The position numbers and the translations under genes were made by a program. The notes under the pieces were generated by a model. The model made no database searches, had not been told where the DNA came from, and saw only the letters and a list, made by a program, of their open reading frames with translations. 64,000 nt of DNA from G963668605 sp963793625 (GTDB lineage: Bacteria; Acidobacteriota; Terriglobia; Bryobacterales; Bryobacteraceae), in the NCBI GenBank assembly GCA_963793625.1, contig CAWCAT010000049.1, positions 1-64,000 on the forward strand. Direction: 5' to 3'. Shown piece after piece: positions 39,472 to 48,655 of the stretch. Within the stretch, counting starts at the first letter, position 1; each line of letters opens with the position of its first letter.

Positions 39472-40578
39472 ATGGTTCCGAACCCGATACTTGGCACTTT
39501 CTTCCACTGGCTTGGCGGCCTCGCTTCCGGCAGTTTCTATGTTCCCTTCCGCGGCGTTAAGCGTTGGTCGTGGGAAACCTACTGGCTGGTGGGAGGTCTC
39601 TTCAGCTGGATTTTTGTGCCCTGGATTCTGGGCCTTGGGATGACCAATGATCTGATGATGGTGCTCAGGGAGACACCCAACAGCACACTATTCTGGTGCT
39701 ACTTTTTCGGACTTTTGTGGGGATTTGGCAATCTCACTTTTGGCCTGACAATGCGTTTTCTTGGCATGTCGCTGGGCATGGCTGTTGTGCTCGGCTTCTG
39801 CGCTGCCTTTGGCACACTGATGCCGCCGATCTTCAACGGCGAGTTCGGCAGCAAGGTTCTGGGCACGCAATCCGGACTGGTCATACTGCTTGGAGTCGGC
39901 GTCTGCCTGGCCGGCATCGGCTGTGCGGGTCTGGCCGGAATTTCCAAAGAGCATGAAATGTCGACCGAGCAGAAGCAAGCCGCCATTAAAGAATTCAGCC
40001 TGAAAAAGGGACTGATCGTCGCGACTACTTCCGGGGTACTGAGCGCCTGTTTTTCTTATGGCCTGGCCGCCGGCGATCCCATCAAGGAACTCACGTTGAA
40101 GCACGGCACTGCAACATTGTGGCAGGGTCTGCCAGTGCTTGTTGTGGTTTTACTCGGCGGCTTCACGACGAATTTTCTGTGGTGCGTGATGCTGAACATC
40201 CGCAACAAGTCCGGCGATCAGTACTTCAGCGCCACTCCGCGTAGCGCCGCACTGCCACACGAAATCAAAGACAAGCCCGTGCGTGCGCCCATGCTCAGGA
40301 ACTATCTGCTATGTGCCCTGGCCGGCACCACATGGTATTTCCAGTTCTTCTTCTATACGATGGGTGAAACCCAAATGGGCGTCTATAAGTTTTCAAGCTG
40401 GACGATGCACATGGCGAGCATCATCATTTTCAGCACGCTCTGGGGCATCGCGCTCAATGAATGGAAGGGTGCCTCACGCAAAACGCTAAGCCTCGTTGCA
40501 TTAAGCCTGGTGGTGTTGGTCGGGTCCACAATTATCGTGGGCTACGGCAATTATCTGGGCGGTAGCGCCGGAAACTAA
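39472..40578 (+). CDS. rhaT: L-rhamnose:proton symporter RhaT family
   Basis: 368 residues with ten predicted membrane helices. Family text: 'GTFFHWLGGLASGSFYVPF', 'KRWSWETYWLVGGLFSWI', 'LFWCYFFGLLWGFGNLTFGL', 'TMRFLGMSLGMAVVLGFCAAFG', 'GGFTTNFLWCVMLNIRN' and 'GTTWYFQFFFYTMGETQMG'. RhaT takes up L-rhamnose with protons across the inner membrane. Rhamnose is released from rhamnogalacturonan, which fits the polygalacturonase and uronate genes further on. No rhamnose isomerase or kinase is in the window. Confidence 0.9.
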   Translation: MVPNPILGTFFHWLGGLASGSFYVPFRGVKRWSWETYWLVGGLFSWIFVPWILGLGMTNDLMMVLRETPNSTLFWCYFFGLLWGFGNLTFGLTMRFLGMSLGMAVVLGFCAAFGTLMPPIFNGEFGSKVLGTQSGLVILLGVGVCLAGIGCAGLAGISKEHEMSTEQKQAAIKEFSLKKGLIVATTSGVLSACFSYGLAAGDPIKELTLKHGTATLWQGLPVLVVVLLGGFTTNFLWCVMLNIRNKSGDQYFSATPRSAALPHEIKDKPVRAPMLRNYLLCALAGTTWYFQFFFYTMGETQMGVYKFSSWTMHMASIIIFSTLWGIALNEWKGASRKTLSLVALSLVVLVGSTIIVGYGNYLGGSAGN

Positions 40579-40670
40579 GAAAACACTTTCTTTTTGCTCT
40601 AAATTTCGTGTAATCTGAGTTCAACGTTCCCATAGTTCGGATTCTTGTTTATTGGATTCGGAGGAACCTA

Positions 40671-41404
40671 TGAGACTCTTTTCGTCCAGAAATTCTCTGG
40701 CGATTCTGGCGGGCATCTGCGTGCTGGCTGTTTCCCCACCCTTATTCGGCGCCACGATCCTGCATAACTACACCTTCAACAACTCGCTGGCGGATACGCT
40801 CGGCGGACCCGCCCTGATCAGTCTGGGCGGCACACTGAATCCTGCCAACTACACCTTTGAAGAAACTCAGGGACTCAGGCTCGACAATGGCTTTGCAGAT
40901 CCAGGGAATTACTCAATCCTGCTGCACTTTAGTTTTACGCAATTGGAGAGCTGGCGAAAAATAATAGACTTCAAGGAGAGGACGTCTGACAACGGCCTTT
41001 ACAGCCTGGATGCAGCCCTCAATTTCGTCCCCTTGGTCGTTGGCTCCCCTGTTTTCGCACTGAACACGCCAGCCACAGTAATCCTGACGCGGAACGGCGC
41101 GACGGATGAGGTTGTTGGATACGTAAACGGCGTCCAGCAGATCAGTTTCATCGACTCAGGGGACCTTGCCGTGTTCAGTTCGAATGTCGCCTATTTCTTC
41201 CAGGATGATCTTGCGGTGACCGGAGAGAATTCTGGCGGAGTCGTCGATCTGATTCGGATCTACGACGGCGCGCTCACGGCTCAGGAAGTTCTGAATCCCC
41301 CCGGACCCGAACCCGGCGGAGTGATTCCCGAACCTGCCTCTATGGCACTGCTTGCGGGCGGCCTGATCGCAATTGGCCTCATGCGCCGCCGCAGGCTGGT
41401 TTAG
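40671..41404 (+). CDS. PEP-CTERM sorted exported protein with LamG-like domain
   Basis: ATG 40,671 follows GGAGGAACCT. Signal peptide 'LAILAGICVLAVSPPLFGA'. The middle is a beta-sandwich resembling concanavalin/LamG domains ('LHNYTFNNSLADTLGGPALIS', 'VDLIRIYDGALTAQEVLNP'). The end is a PEP-CTERM tail: 'IPEPASMALLAGGLIAIGLM' then RRRRLV. Such tails are recognised by exosortase and the protein ends at the cell surface or in extracellular polymer. No exosortase gene is in this window. Confidence 0.9.
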
Positions 41405-41410
41405 CGAGTC

Positions 41411-41454
41411 AGGGGCTAGCCGTTGACCGTAACGGACCTCGGTTTAGCCCCTTT
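41411..41454. terminator. Bidirectional terminator between convergent genes
   Basis: AGGGGCTA pairs with TAGCCCCT, enclosing a second stem CCGTT/AACGG, followed by a short T-run on the plus strand. It lies between the PEP-CTERM gene (+) and the DASS symporter gene (-). Confidence 0.65.
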
Positions 41455-42856
41455 ACCAAAGACCCAAGGCTTTCCACCAAAGCGGTCCGATGCCGAGCCA
41501 GAAGACCAGATTTACCAGCGAGATGATGAACCCGAGTTTCCACCACTCGCCCTGGCTGATGTAACCAGCGCCAAAGAATACAGGCGCGGAACCTGTGCCG
41601 TAGTGCGTCAGGCCTGCGTTCAGATTGGAGAAAAAGGCCAGCGGCAGAGCAGCAAGCATGGGCGGAACGCCAAGCAGGACGGCCGCTGACAGGAAGGCTG
41701 GAAGAAGCGCCGTGACCTGGGCGGTCATGCTGGCGAAAATGTAGTGCACGTAGAGGTAGGTCGTGACCAGGACGGCAATTGCGACGCCCCAATGCCAGCT
41801 TTGAATATGGCCGACCACAGTCGTCGATATGATTGCGATGACTCCGGATTCCTGTAGCGCGTCGGACATCATGATGAGCGGCGCGAACCAGATCAGCGCG
41901 TCCCAGGCTTTGCTTTCGGCCAGCAGATCCTGCCAGGAAAGCACCCGGCACAGTAGAACGGCAGAGACTCCGGAGAGCGCTACGAAGGCGTTCGCTATGC
42001 CGTGCCACGGCGAGGTCACCCATCCGGCCATCACGGCCAGCAAGATCAACACCAACCAGCGTTCTTCGCGACGCATAACGCCCATGTCGCCAAGTTGCTT
42101 CGTCGCTAACGTGCGCGCGGATTCCGTATTTTGAATCTCCGGCGTGTGCAAGCGGTAGATCAGGTATGGCACGCAGAGTAGTGAGAGTGCACCAGGCAAG
42201 CTTGCTGCGAGCGCCCAGCGCATCCACGTCAATTCAACCTGTGCGATTTTCAAGGTAAACTCCGCGATCAACGGATTCGCGGCCATGCTGGTGAGGAACA
42301 TCGCTGATGCTATATAGGTGGAATGAAAACCGACCAGCATCAGAAAACTGCCGAGGCGTCTGCCGGTGGGCCCTGGTTCGGACTTGAAAGCTTGCGCGAG
42401 GCTGCGCGTGATGGGAAACACGATACCGCCTCCGCGTGCTGTGTCGGAGGGCACGAAAGGCGCGAGCACCAGATCCGCTGCGGCAATCGAGTAACCCAGC
42501 GTGAGCGCACTGTGGCCGAAGCGCCGGATGAAGAGATACGCGACGCGCAGTCCGAAGCCGGTCGCAGTCACGGCGCGTGAAAAAAGAAACGCGGTGAAGA
42601 TCAGCCACACAGTTTGGTTGCTGAAGCCGGAGAGCACACGCGCGGGAGGAACGGTTTTCGTCAGAGCCAGTATTGTCATTGCGACCAATACGCTGACGCC
42701 CATCGGAACAGGCTGAGCAACCAGCGAAATAATGGTCGCCAAAAACACGGCAAGCAGGTGACGCTGGACCACGCTGAACCCCGGCAGTGGCAGCAGATAC
42801 AACAGCACACCGGGGAGCAGCACGATGGCCCAGCGCGACCACGATTGGCTTTTCAT
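41453..42856 (-). CDS. DASS-family sodium/dicarboxylate (or sulfate) symporter
   Basis: 467 residues, about twelve hydrophobic segments. Features of the SLC13/DASS family: 'LAVFLATIISLVAQPVPMGV', 'SNQTVWLIFTAFLFSRAV' with the S-N-Q-T substrate-site motif, 'APFVPSDTARGGGIVFPIT', and near the end 'HYIFASMTAQVTALLPAFLS' and 'NLNAGLTHYGTGSAPVFFG'. It imports di- or tricarboxylates or sulfate with sodium; C4-dicarboxylates would suit a heterotroph breaking down sugar acids. The start lies 11 bp after the DUF1080 gene's stop, so they are one operon. Confidence 0.85.
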   Translation of the reverse strand: MKSQSWSRWAIVLLPGVLLYLLPLPGFSVVQRHLLAVFLATIISLVAQPVPMGVSVLVAMTILALTKTVPPARVLSGFSNQTVWLIFTAFLFSRAVTATGFGLRVAYLFIRRFGHSALTLGYSIAAADLVLAPFVPSDTARGGGIVFPITRSLAQAFKSEPGPTGRRLGSFLMLVGFHSTYIASAMFLTSMAANPLIAEFTLKIAQVELTWMRWALAASLPGALSLLCVPYLIYRLHTPEIQNTESARTLATKQLGDMGVMRREERWLVLILLAVMAGWVTSPWHGIANAFVALSGVSAVLLCRVLSWQDLLAESKAWDALIWFAPLIMMSDALQESGVIAIISTTVVGHIQSWHWGVAIAVLVTTYLYVHYIFASMTAQVTALLPAFLSAAVLLGVPPMLAALPLAFFSNLNAGLTHYGTGSAPVFFGAGYISQGEWWKLGFIISLVNLVFWLGIGPLWWKALGLW

Positions 42857-42867
42857 TTCACGCGAGC

Positions 42868-43677
42868 TTATTGCTGGTCGTAACCTTTCAGGCGGCGAAT
42901 CCAGATGTTGCGGTAGCGCACGGGCGACCCGTGGTTTTGGAGTTGCAGCGATTCTTCAGCAGCGTGCGGCGCGTAGGTGCCGACCTTGGCGTGCGGCGTA
43001 CGGCCAGTGATTTCCTGCTTGTGGTGCATCAGAACGCCGTTGTGCACGACGGTTACGTAGGCAGGTTTGACAAGCGTTTCGCCCTCGAATTTCGGGGCTT
43101 CAAAATAGATGTCGTAGGTCTGCCACTCGCCGGGTTTTCGTGAGGCATTGGCGAAGGGCGGACGCTGTCCGTAGATCGACGCGGCCTGGCCGTCGGCGTA
43201 CGTCAGGTTGTCGAAAGAATCGAGCACCTGAACTTCATAGCGGCTCATCAGGATGACACCGCTGTTGCCGCGTTCCTGACTGCGGCCTTTCACTTCAACA
43301 GGGGAGGCCCATTCGACGTGCAACTGGCAATCGCCAAATTTCTCACGTGTGATGATGCTGCCGCTCTTCGGTACGGCTTCCATGTAGCCGTTTTCCAGCT
43401 TCCATGCGGGCTCGTTGAGCTGGCCTTTGGCGGGAACCGCCCATTTCGAAAAATCTTTGCCATCGAAGAGCACTATCGCATCCGAGGGCGGCCGGGAAAT
43501 ATCCGAGCTGGCACTAACGAGCGGCGGGTGAGGCCGGCTCACATCATGCACGCGCCATTTCTGGCCGGGGATCATTGGCGTGTCATCGTAACCGAGCGAA
43601 TGGTCTTTCTTCGCAGGCTGCTGCGCAATAGCAACGACAACAGAAAAGCAGAGAGCAATCGTTAGAAACAGTTTCAT
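42868..43677 (-). CDS. Secreted DUF1080 (3-keto-disaccharide hydrolase-like) protein
   Basis: 269 residues. Sec signal 'MKLFLTIALCFSVVVAIAQ'. The DUF1080 concanavalin-like domain shows 'DAIVLFDGKDFSKW', 'WKLENGYMEAVPKSGSIITRE', 'FGDCQLHVEWASP', 'GNSGVILMSRYEVQVLDS' and 'WQTYDIYFEAPKF', ending 'RYRNIWIRRLKGYDQQ'. Members hydrolyse 3-keto-glucosides or related sugars. Lies 31 bp after the secreted toroid protein gene on the same strand. Confidence 0.85.
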   Translation of the reverse strand: MKLFLTIALCFSVVVAIAQQPAKKDHSLGYDDTPMIPGQKWRVHDVSRPHPPLVSASSDISRPPSDAIVLFDGKDFSKWAVPAKGQLNEPAWKLENGYMEAVPKSGSIITREKFGDCQLHVEWASPVEVKGRSQERGNSGVILMSRYEVQVLDSFDNLTYADGQAASIYGQRPPFANASRKPGEWQTYDIYFEAPKFEGETLVKPAYVTVVHNGVLMHHKQEITGRTPHAKVGTYAPHAAEESLQLQNHGSPVRYRNIWIRRLKGYDQQ

Positions 43678-43708
43678 AGCGGTAAGAATTACTATACCCG
43701 AGCGTCGG

Positions 43709-45454
43709 CTACCAGGGAGCGGTGAGGATCGGCTGGTTGACGTAACGGCGCATCGTGATGTTCAGCGTCTCCCCGGCGCCGGGCGCCAGTTCCACTGTGA
43801 ACTGCCTGTCGTTGACGTTCACCGTCTTGCCGCCGGCAGTAACGGACGTGCACTGGTGTTCTCCATACGCGCCCATGCGCACGATTAGCTTGCGCGCAAG
43901 CTTCGGATTGGTATTGACGAGCGTGAGCCTCAGGGTAGCCGGCCCGAGCTTCTCAACGAGCGCACCCACATCCTCGGGCAGTCCAGCCCGGCGTTTACCG
44001 GTATCGAAATAGCGCACGCGGCTGTGCAGGATATTGCCGGAACTACCCGGATCGTTGCCGCCGAGCGTGAGGTTCACAAGCGCAGCCGTTGAGAACGGAT
44101 TGAACTTCTGCGGATCGTCGGCGGCGCGCGCAGCCGTGGAAGTGTCCTGGCGGATGGCCTGAACCTGCTTCCGCACGCGCTCCATTTCTGCGCGCAGCGC
44201 GGTTTCCGGATAGCCGGGATTCTTGCCGAGCAGGTAACCGATCCACGGATCGGAGCCGAGGTGTTCGAGGTCGGAAGGCTTCATCGACCAGAGATAGATG
44301 TCGCGCTGCACGTCGAAGTGCTGATCCGTGCGATAGCCGTACCAGCCTTTTTCGCCGTACTTGTTCGGCAGCATGACCTTGCCGTCTTCGATTTTCTTTG
44401 CGGCGTAGAGATTTGCAATTTGGCGGCGCAGCGGCTCGACAAAAGACTGATCTCCGGTGAGCAGCAACGCTTCACCGAACCCTATGCGCGCACCGCGCAT
44501 GTAGTAATTGCGGGCGTTCGATTCTGGAAAGAAATTCCAGCCAAACGTTCCGCCGTACCACTTACCGCCCCACTCGCCACCAATGCGGCCATCGAGCCCG
44601 ATGTTGGTGGGGATGTTGCCGCCGTTGGCCATCACGCGGTCGCGCCATGCGCCGGTGTATTCCAGCAGCCAGTTGCGATACTTTGTTTCGCCTGTGAGCG
44701 CGTAGGCATTCAGAGCGAGTGTGGCGCGCCCATGATTGATCGGATGATCGCCCCGAATGTTTCCGGCGGTGCTGTAGCGCGTGAGGCGCTCGGGCTTGCC
44801 GGGAAGGGGTTCCCCGCCCCAATCCTGCTCTGTTGCATGCGTGAGCTTCGGTCCGCGACTGCCGTTGTGCAGGCTGCGAATGATCTTGAATTTCGGATCG
44901 TAGTTTGGCGCTTCGGGGTCTTCGTTCATATAGAAACCGGCGAAGCGGCGCACGCGCTGCTCGAATAATTTATCGCTTGCGGCCGTGGCGGAGAGCGCGT
45001 ATAGGTTGAACGCGGAAAGCGCTTCTCCGGTGTGTTCCCAATCGAAGGAGGTAATGAATTCCTTGTAGTACATTCCGTCGCGCGCAGCCGGCACACCGGG
45101 AACGCGCGCTTTGGTGTATTGCTGCAGGTGCCCTTCCCAGGCCTTGCGATAGAGTTCCAGCAACACGTCGGGCGCGCCCAGAGCGTAAGCCAGCGTCCAG
45201 TTATGGAAGTTCTCCATGGCGTCGTCCGCGCCATCGTTGCCGCCCCATCGTTCCACGCAACGCAGGTAGCCGCGCTCGTCGAGATACTTCGCAGCAAACT
45301 CCTGCGCGGCATCGCCATAGGCCTTGAGCAGCGCCCGTTCGGCCAGCGCCCATTTCGGTGGAGGCGTCGGTTTGGTGATTTTCACCACGGTCTGTGCACT
45401 GCACAGCGCTGCGCATAGCAAGCCGCAGGCAGCGATTCGGAAGAGCTTTCCCAT
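43709..45454 (-). CDS. Secreted alpha/alpha-barrel-like protein, probably carbohydrate-active
   Basis: 581 residues with a Sec signal ('LFRIAACGLLCAALCSA'). Many regularly spaced Trp, Tyr and Asn/Asp residues and helical segments ('MENFHNWTLAYALGAPDVLLEL', 'GRATLALNAYALTGETKYRNWLL' as patterns) suggest an (alpha/alpha) toroid, as in several glycoside hydrolases and lyases. The last 120 residues look like a beta domain ('LVNLTLGGNDPG', 'TLRLTLVNTNPKLARKLIV'). I do not recognise the exact family. It heads an operon with DUF1080 and DASS genes. Confidence 0.6.
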   Translation of the reverse strand: MGKLFRIAACGLLCAALCSAQTVVKITKPTPPPKWALAERALLKAYGDAAQEFAAKYLDERGYLRCVERWGGNDGADDAMENFHNWTLAYALGAPDVLLELYRKAWEGHLQQYTKARVPGVPAARDGMYYKEFITSFDWEHTGEALSAFNLYALSATAASDKLFEQRVRRFAGFYMNEDPEAPNYDPKFKIIRSLHNGSRGPKLTHATEQDWGGEPLPGKPERLTRYSTAGNIRGDHPINHGRATLALNAYALTGETKYRNWLLEYTGAWRDRVMANGGNIPTNIGLDGRIGGEWGGKWYGGTFGWNFFPESNARNYYMRGARIGFGEALLLTGDQSFVEPLRRQIANLYAAKKIEDGKVMLPNKYGEKGWYGYRTDQHFDVQRDIYLWSMKPSDLEHLGSDPWIGYLLGKNPGYPETALRAEMERVRKQVQAIRQDTSTAARAADDPQKFNPFSTAALVNLTLGGNDPGSSGNILHSRVRYFDTGKRRAGLPEDVGALVEKLGPATLRLTLVNTNPKLARKLIVRMGAYGEHQCTSVTAGGKTVNVNDRQFTVELAPGAGETLNITMRRYVNQPILTAPW

Positions 45455-45527
45455 GGTTGCTCATTCTATCTGCTTTGCACTCGAGGCAAAACAACAATCA
45501 CGAAATCGTTAATGTTACAGTGGGCTA

Positions 45528-46445
45528 GTGAAACTCCTACATCTGGGAATCGCGGGAGCCGTTCTGGCTACTGCTGCCTTTGGGGCTTGGAAATACCCGC
45601 CTGCCCGCTTAACTGCCTGGGTCTTACTCGGACGCAGCCCTGTCTGTCCTATGGCACAGGCGGTGAAAGCCGATGATAACGAGAAATTGCAGATCGCTAC
45701 CAAGGACAAAATCCTTAACGCGAGCAAGCTTCTTGAGAAGGACCCTAAGGGTTACCATCTCTGGCAGACGCCGCACGGACCGTACTGGATTCCCGAGGGA
45801 AGTGACTACGTTCTGCCTTTCAACCTGGCCGAACAGGAACGCAAGATTTACGGTACCGGCGCGCGCGCGGTGCAGCCCAACGACATCGTGCTCGATTGTG
45901 GAGCGAATATCGGTGTCTTTGTGCGTGAGTCGCTCAACAACGGAGCCCGGGTGGTGGTCGCGATTGAACCGGCACCTGAAAATGTCGAATCCCTAAGGCG
46001 TAACTTTGAGAAGGAGATCAAGGACAACCGGGTGATCATCTACGCGAAGGGCGTTTGGGATAAGGACGATGTCCTCACGCTCAACGTCGACCCGAAGAAC
46101 TCAGCGGCGGATAGCTTCCTCATTCAGCGCGAGGGCTCGAAGCCCGTTGTGCAGGTTCCGCTTACGACTATCGACAAGCTGGTAGTGGAACTAAACTTAC
46201 CGCGGGTGGATTACATCAAGATGGATATCGAAGGTGCTGAGCTAAAGGCGCTAAGTGGAGCGCAGGCAACGCTTTCGCGCTTTAAGCCGCGCGTTTCGAT
46301 CTCCGCTTACCACGCACCCGAACATCCTGAAATGATCCCGAAGCTGATTCATCAGGCAGATGCCAATTATCAGATGGAGTGTGGACCCTGCGCGGAAACT
46401 GAGTCAGGCATCCGTCCGGATATCCTTTATTTCTTCCCGAAATAA
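45528..46445 (+). CDS. FkbM-family methyltransferase with membrane anchor
   Basis: 305 residues from GTG 45,528. An N-terminal hydrophobic segment ('LGIAGAVLATAAFGAWKY') anchors it. The SAM-binding part reads 'NDIVLDCGANIGVFVRESL', 'VVVAIEPAPENVESLRRNF', and the family end motif 'VDYIKMDIEGAELKALSGA' is clear. FkbM-type enzymes O-methylate sugars, polyketides or glycans. A hairpin (GGCGGACA/TGTCCGCC, 46,451-46,478) follows the stop. It stands alone between two opposite-strand genes. Confidence 0.85.
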   Translation: MKLLHLGIAGAVLATAAFGAWKYPPARLTAWVLLGRSPVCPMAQAVKADDNEKLQIATKDKILNASKLLEKDPKGYHLWQTPHGPYWIPEGSDYVLPFNLAEQERKIYGTGARAVQPNDIVLDCGANIGVFVRESLNNGARVVVAIEPAPENVESLRRNFEKEIKDNRVIIYAKGVWDKDDVLTLNVDPKNSAADSFLIQREGSKPVVQVPLTTIDKLVVELNLPRVDYIKMDIEGAELKALSGAQATLSRFKPRVSISAYHAPEHPEMIPKLIHQADANYQMECGPCAETESGIRPDILYFFPK

Positions 46446-46450
46446 AAAGC

Positions 46451-46478
46451 GGCGGACACTCGGAGGAAGATGTCCGCC
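46451..46478 (+). terminator. Hairpin after the FkbM gene
   Basis: GGCGGACA pairs with TGTCCGCC over a 12-nt loop, 6 bp past the stop. No T-run follows, so it is either a weak terminator or a 3' stabiliser. Confidence 0.5.
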
Positions 46479-46597
46479 GGATCTGAGCGCAACCCCGATC
46501 CTTGCGGACACTGGAGCGGCGCTCCGTCAGACAGAGTCCAGTTATGCTACTGGAGCTCCCATGGTACAGACGTACCAGTACCTTAGTACGTTACTAA

Positions 46598-47977
46598 TTA
46601 TCTGAGAGTTAGCCATGTGTACAAAGCGATCATTAGAACAATGGAGATCGCCGCTATCCAGAGTCCAACCGTGAGGTAGGTTTTGGGAATTACCTCTTTG
46701 GGCAGGCGCTTGTAGCGCAGGTAGAGCGCACTCCCGGCAATCAGGGGCAGCATCAAAGCCTGTGCTACCCCGCCCGCCTTGACCATCAAAACCGGCGACT
46801 GCACGATCAGGTATAGGCCTGCAGGAATGATTGTGAGTATGCAAACGAAACGGTTGCGCCATTTCACACGAGCCTTGTAGTCGCCGGCGGGAAAGACCCC
46901 TGAGAGGCGCATCAAGTCCGCGAACACGCGGGATTCAGCTGCGGTCGCAGCGAAGATTGTGCCGTAGAGGGTGGCAATGGCGCCGGCATAGAACAGATAC
47001 AGCGCCCACGGTCCCAGGGTCTCTGTGTACATGCGGGAAAGCACCGGAATCATATCGTTGGCCGCGGGAACGAGGCCCATGCCGTGGAGTATGCCCGCGC
47101 CCAGAAGATAAAATGCCAGCGTCGCGATGCTGTAGATGAACATGGACGCCAGGATGTCGGCGTTCATGACTCGAATCCAACCCAGTGCGCGCTGCTTCCA
47201 CTCCGGACTGTTATCGCGTTTGCCTGCGTAGCGCGCGTAACCCTTCTCAACGCACCAGTAAGGGTACATAAACAACTCCGACGCACCTACGCCGGTGATT
47301 CCGAACACCGCAACAGCAGTGGCTAATCCGTTCCCGGGTGGCAAATGAAACTTCATTCCGTCGATGACGTCTTTCCAAGCGAAAAACTCCGGCTTTCGCA
47401 GCAGCAGCAAAGCGCATAGGAAGGTCAGCATGGTGAACAACCCGACTTTGATCGTTGCGAGTTTTTCGATGCGCTCATAGCCGCCGCCCAACAGCAGAGC
47501 GAGAGTGATCCCGAGCAGAACGAAAACCCAGGCGTTTACAGGTACACCGGGGAAAATCTGGTTCATCACCATTCCGACGCCGCCGAACATGGCACCGATT
47601 TGAAAGCGAGTCATCATGATCATCGCGACCCACAGGAAGGCCATCCAACCCGCGCGCTTAAAGCGCGGTCCAGGTACCTCACTGAAGCCGGCCAGACCTG
47701 TCTCACCGGTGGCGATAGTGTATCGGCCCAACTCCGCTTGAATCGCCGGCTTGATCAGACAACTCAGCACAATGATCCATAGGCAGACGTAGCCGACTTC
47801 GGCGCCGAGCGTGGTGGTGGCGATCAATTCTCCGGAACCAACGATGGATGCGGACAGGATCAGGCCGGGGCCGATACGTCGCAAGGTGTTGAAAAATCCA
47901 CGGGGAGGCGTCTTGACGTCCTCAGGGTGAAACTCGTAGGGATCCTTGATAATCATTGTAACCGGGGGCGCAGCCAT
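46598..47977 (-). CDS. Nramp-superfamily transporter lacking the DPGN motif
   Basis: 459 residues, about eleven membrane helices. Nramp marks: 'RRIGPGLILSASIVGSGELI', 'GAEVGYVCLWIIVLSCLIK', 'GRYTIATGETGLAGFSEV', 'FGITGVGASELFMYPYWCVEKG', 'LYGTIFAATAAESRVFADLMR'. Classical manganese/iron Nramps have D-P-G-N in helix 1 and M-P-H in helix 6; here these places read V-G-S-G-E and A-S-E-L-F-M-Y. The metal site must therefore differ; Mg-type or unknown substrates are possible. Start at 47,977 or the ATG at 47,956; neither has a clear ribosome site. Confidence 0.75.
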   Translation of the reverse strand: MAAPPVTMIIKDPYEFHPEDVKTPPRGFFNTLRRIGPGLILSASIVGSGELIATTTLGAEVGYVCLWIIVLSCLIKPAIQAELGRYTIATGETGLAGFSEVPGPRFKRAGWMAFLWVAMIMMTRFQIGAMFGGVGMVMNQIFPGVPVNAWVFVLLGITLALLLGGGYERIEKLATIKVGLFTMLTFLCALLLLRKPEFFAWKDVIDGMKFHLPPGNGLATAVAVFGITGVGASELFMYPYWCVEKGYARYAGKRDNSPEWKQRALGWIRVMNADILASMFIYSIATLAFYLLGAGILHGMGLVPAANDMIPVLSRMYTETLGPWALYLFYAGAIATLYGTIFAATAAESRVFADLMRLSGVFPAGDYKARVKWRNRFVCILTIIPAGLYLIVQSPVLMVKAGGVAQALMLPLIAGSALYLRYKRLPKEVIPKTYLTVGLWIAAISIVLMIALYTWLTLR

Positions 47978-48012
47978 CTGGAATACTGTACCAGTTTTGT
48001 AGTCGCCAAGCC

Positions 48013-48042
48013 GGGGAGCGTTACGAGTTCCGCTCCCCTGTG
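48013..48042. other. Hairpin in the leader of the Nramp-like gene
   Basis: GGGGAGCG and CGCTCCCC form an 8-bp stem. On the minus strand a run of eight T lies just before it, so it is not a classical terminator of the J-domain gene. It could be an attenuator or mRNA-stability element; no known riboswitch core was recognised. Confidence 0.35.
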
Positions 48043-48120
48043 GCTCCTCCGAAAAAAAACTGAGTTAGACTAGCGGGCTGCGACCCGTCGCTATCATTCG
48101 ATTCGAGCATCAAGTGATTG

Positions 48121-48655
48121 CTAGTCGGCGCGGGACGTTGATCGCGCCACGATGGGTTGGGGCTTCTCGGCCTCATCCACGCCGGTCACTGTAATGCAAA
48201 ATCGCGCGTTATCGGCCTCGCATCACCAAGCCCGCGCTCTTTCAGATACCACAGGCTGAACTCGAGGTGCTCTTTCGGGCACGCCAGCAAGTCTTCCATC
48301 TCGCGCAACGTCAGCGACGGTTGATGCGGGATCGTTGAGACGCTTCGTGTAAAGCAGGGAAAGGATTCCCGCCCGCTTGCGCTTTTCCGCTTCTACGCCG
48401 CGCGTAGCAGCCCTTCGTTAAAAATCCGCCGTTTGACCCCGCCCGCTGAGTTGCGTTGAACGTCATAGGCAGCGCGTCTCTCGGGATCGCTTAATACTTT
48501 GTAGGCCTCCGAGACTGGCTGCGAAACATCTCCGCGCTACCCGTGTGAAGATTGTCGGGATGATAGCGCTGGGCGAGTATCCGGAAAACCCGATGGATGG
48601 TGTCTGGATCCGCCTTATTACTCACCTGCAACGTGTCGTAGTGGTCTTCGGACAT
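48121..48655 (-). CDS. J-domain (DnaJ-like) protein, hidden by frameshifts
   Basis: No single open frame covers it. From ATG 48,653-48,655 it reads 'MSEDHYDTLQVSNKADPDTIHRVF', then 'ILAQRYHPDN' with the HPD motif that activates DnaK. After an indel near 48,520 it reads 'VSEAYKVLSDPERRAAYDV', the helix III-IV region of J-domains. A later part reads 'SLTLREMEDLLACPKEHLEFSLWYLKERGL' (pattern only), a winged-helix-like segment, and ends 'VARSTSRAD'. About 178 residues. It overlaps the end of the PilZ gene, so the two are coupled or, with one more frame change, fused. Confidence 0.7.

Noticed and set aside
48005..48060. Manganese riboswitch (yybP-ykoY type) before the Nramp-like gene
   Set aside because: Only one plain hairpin is visible; the two conserved loop sequences of that class are not there.
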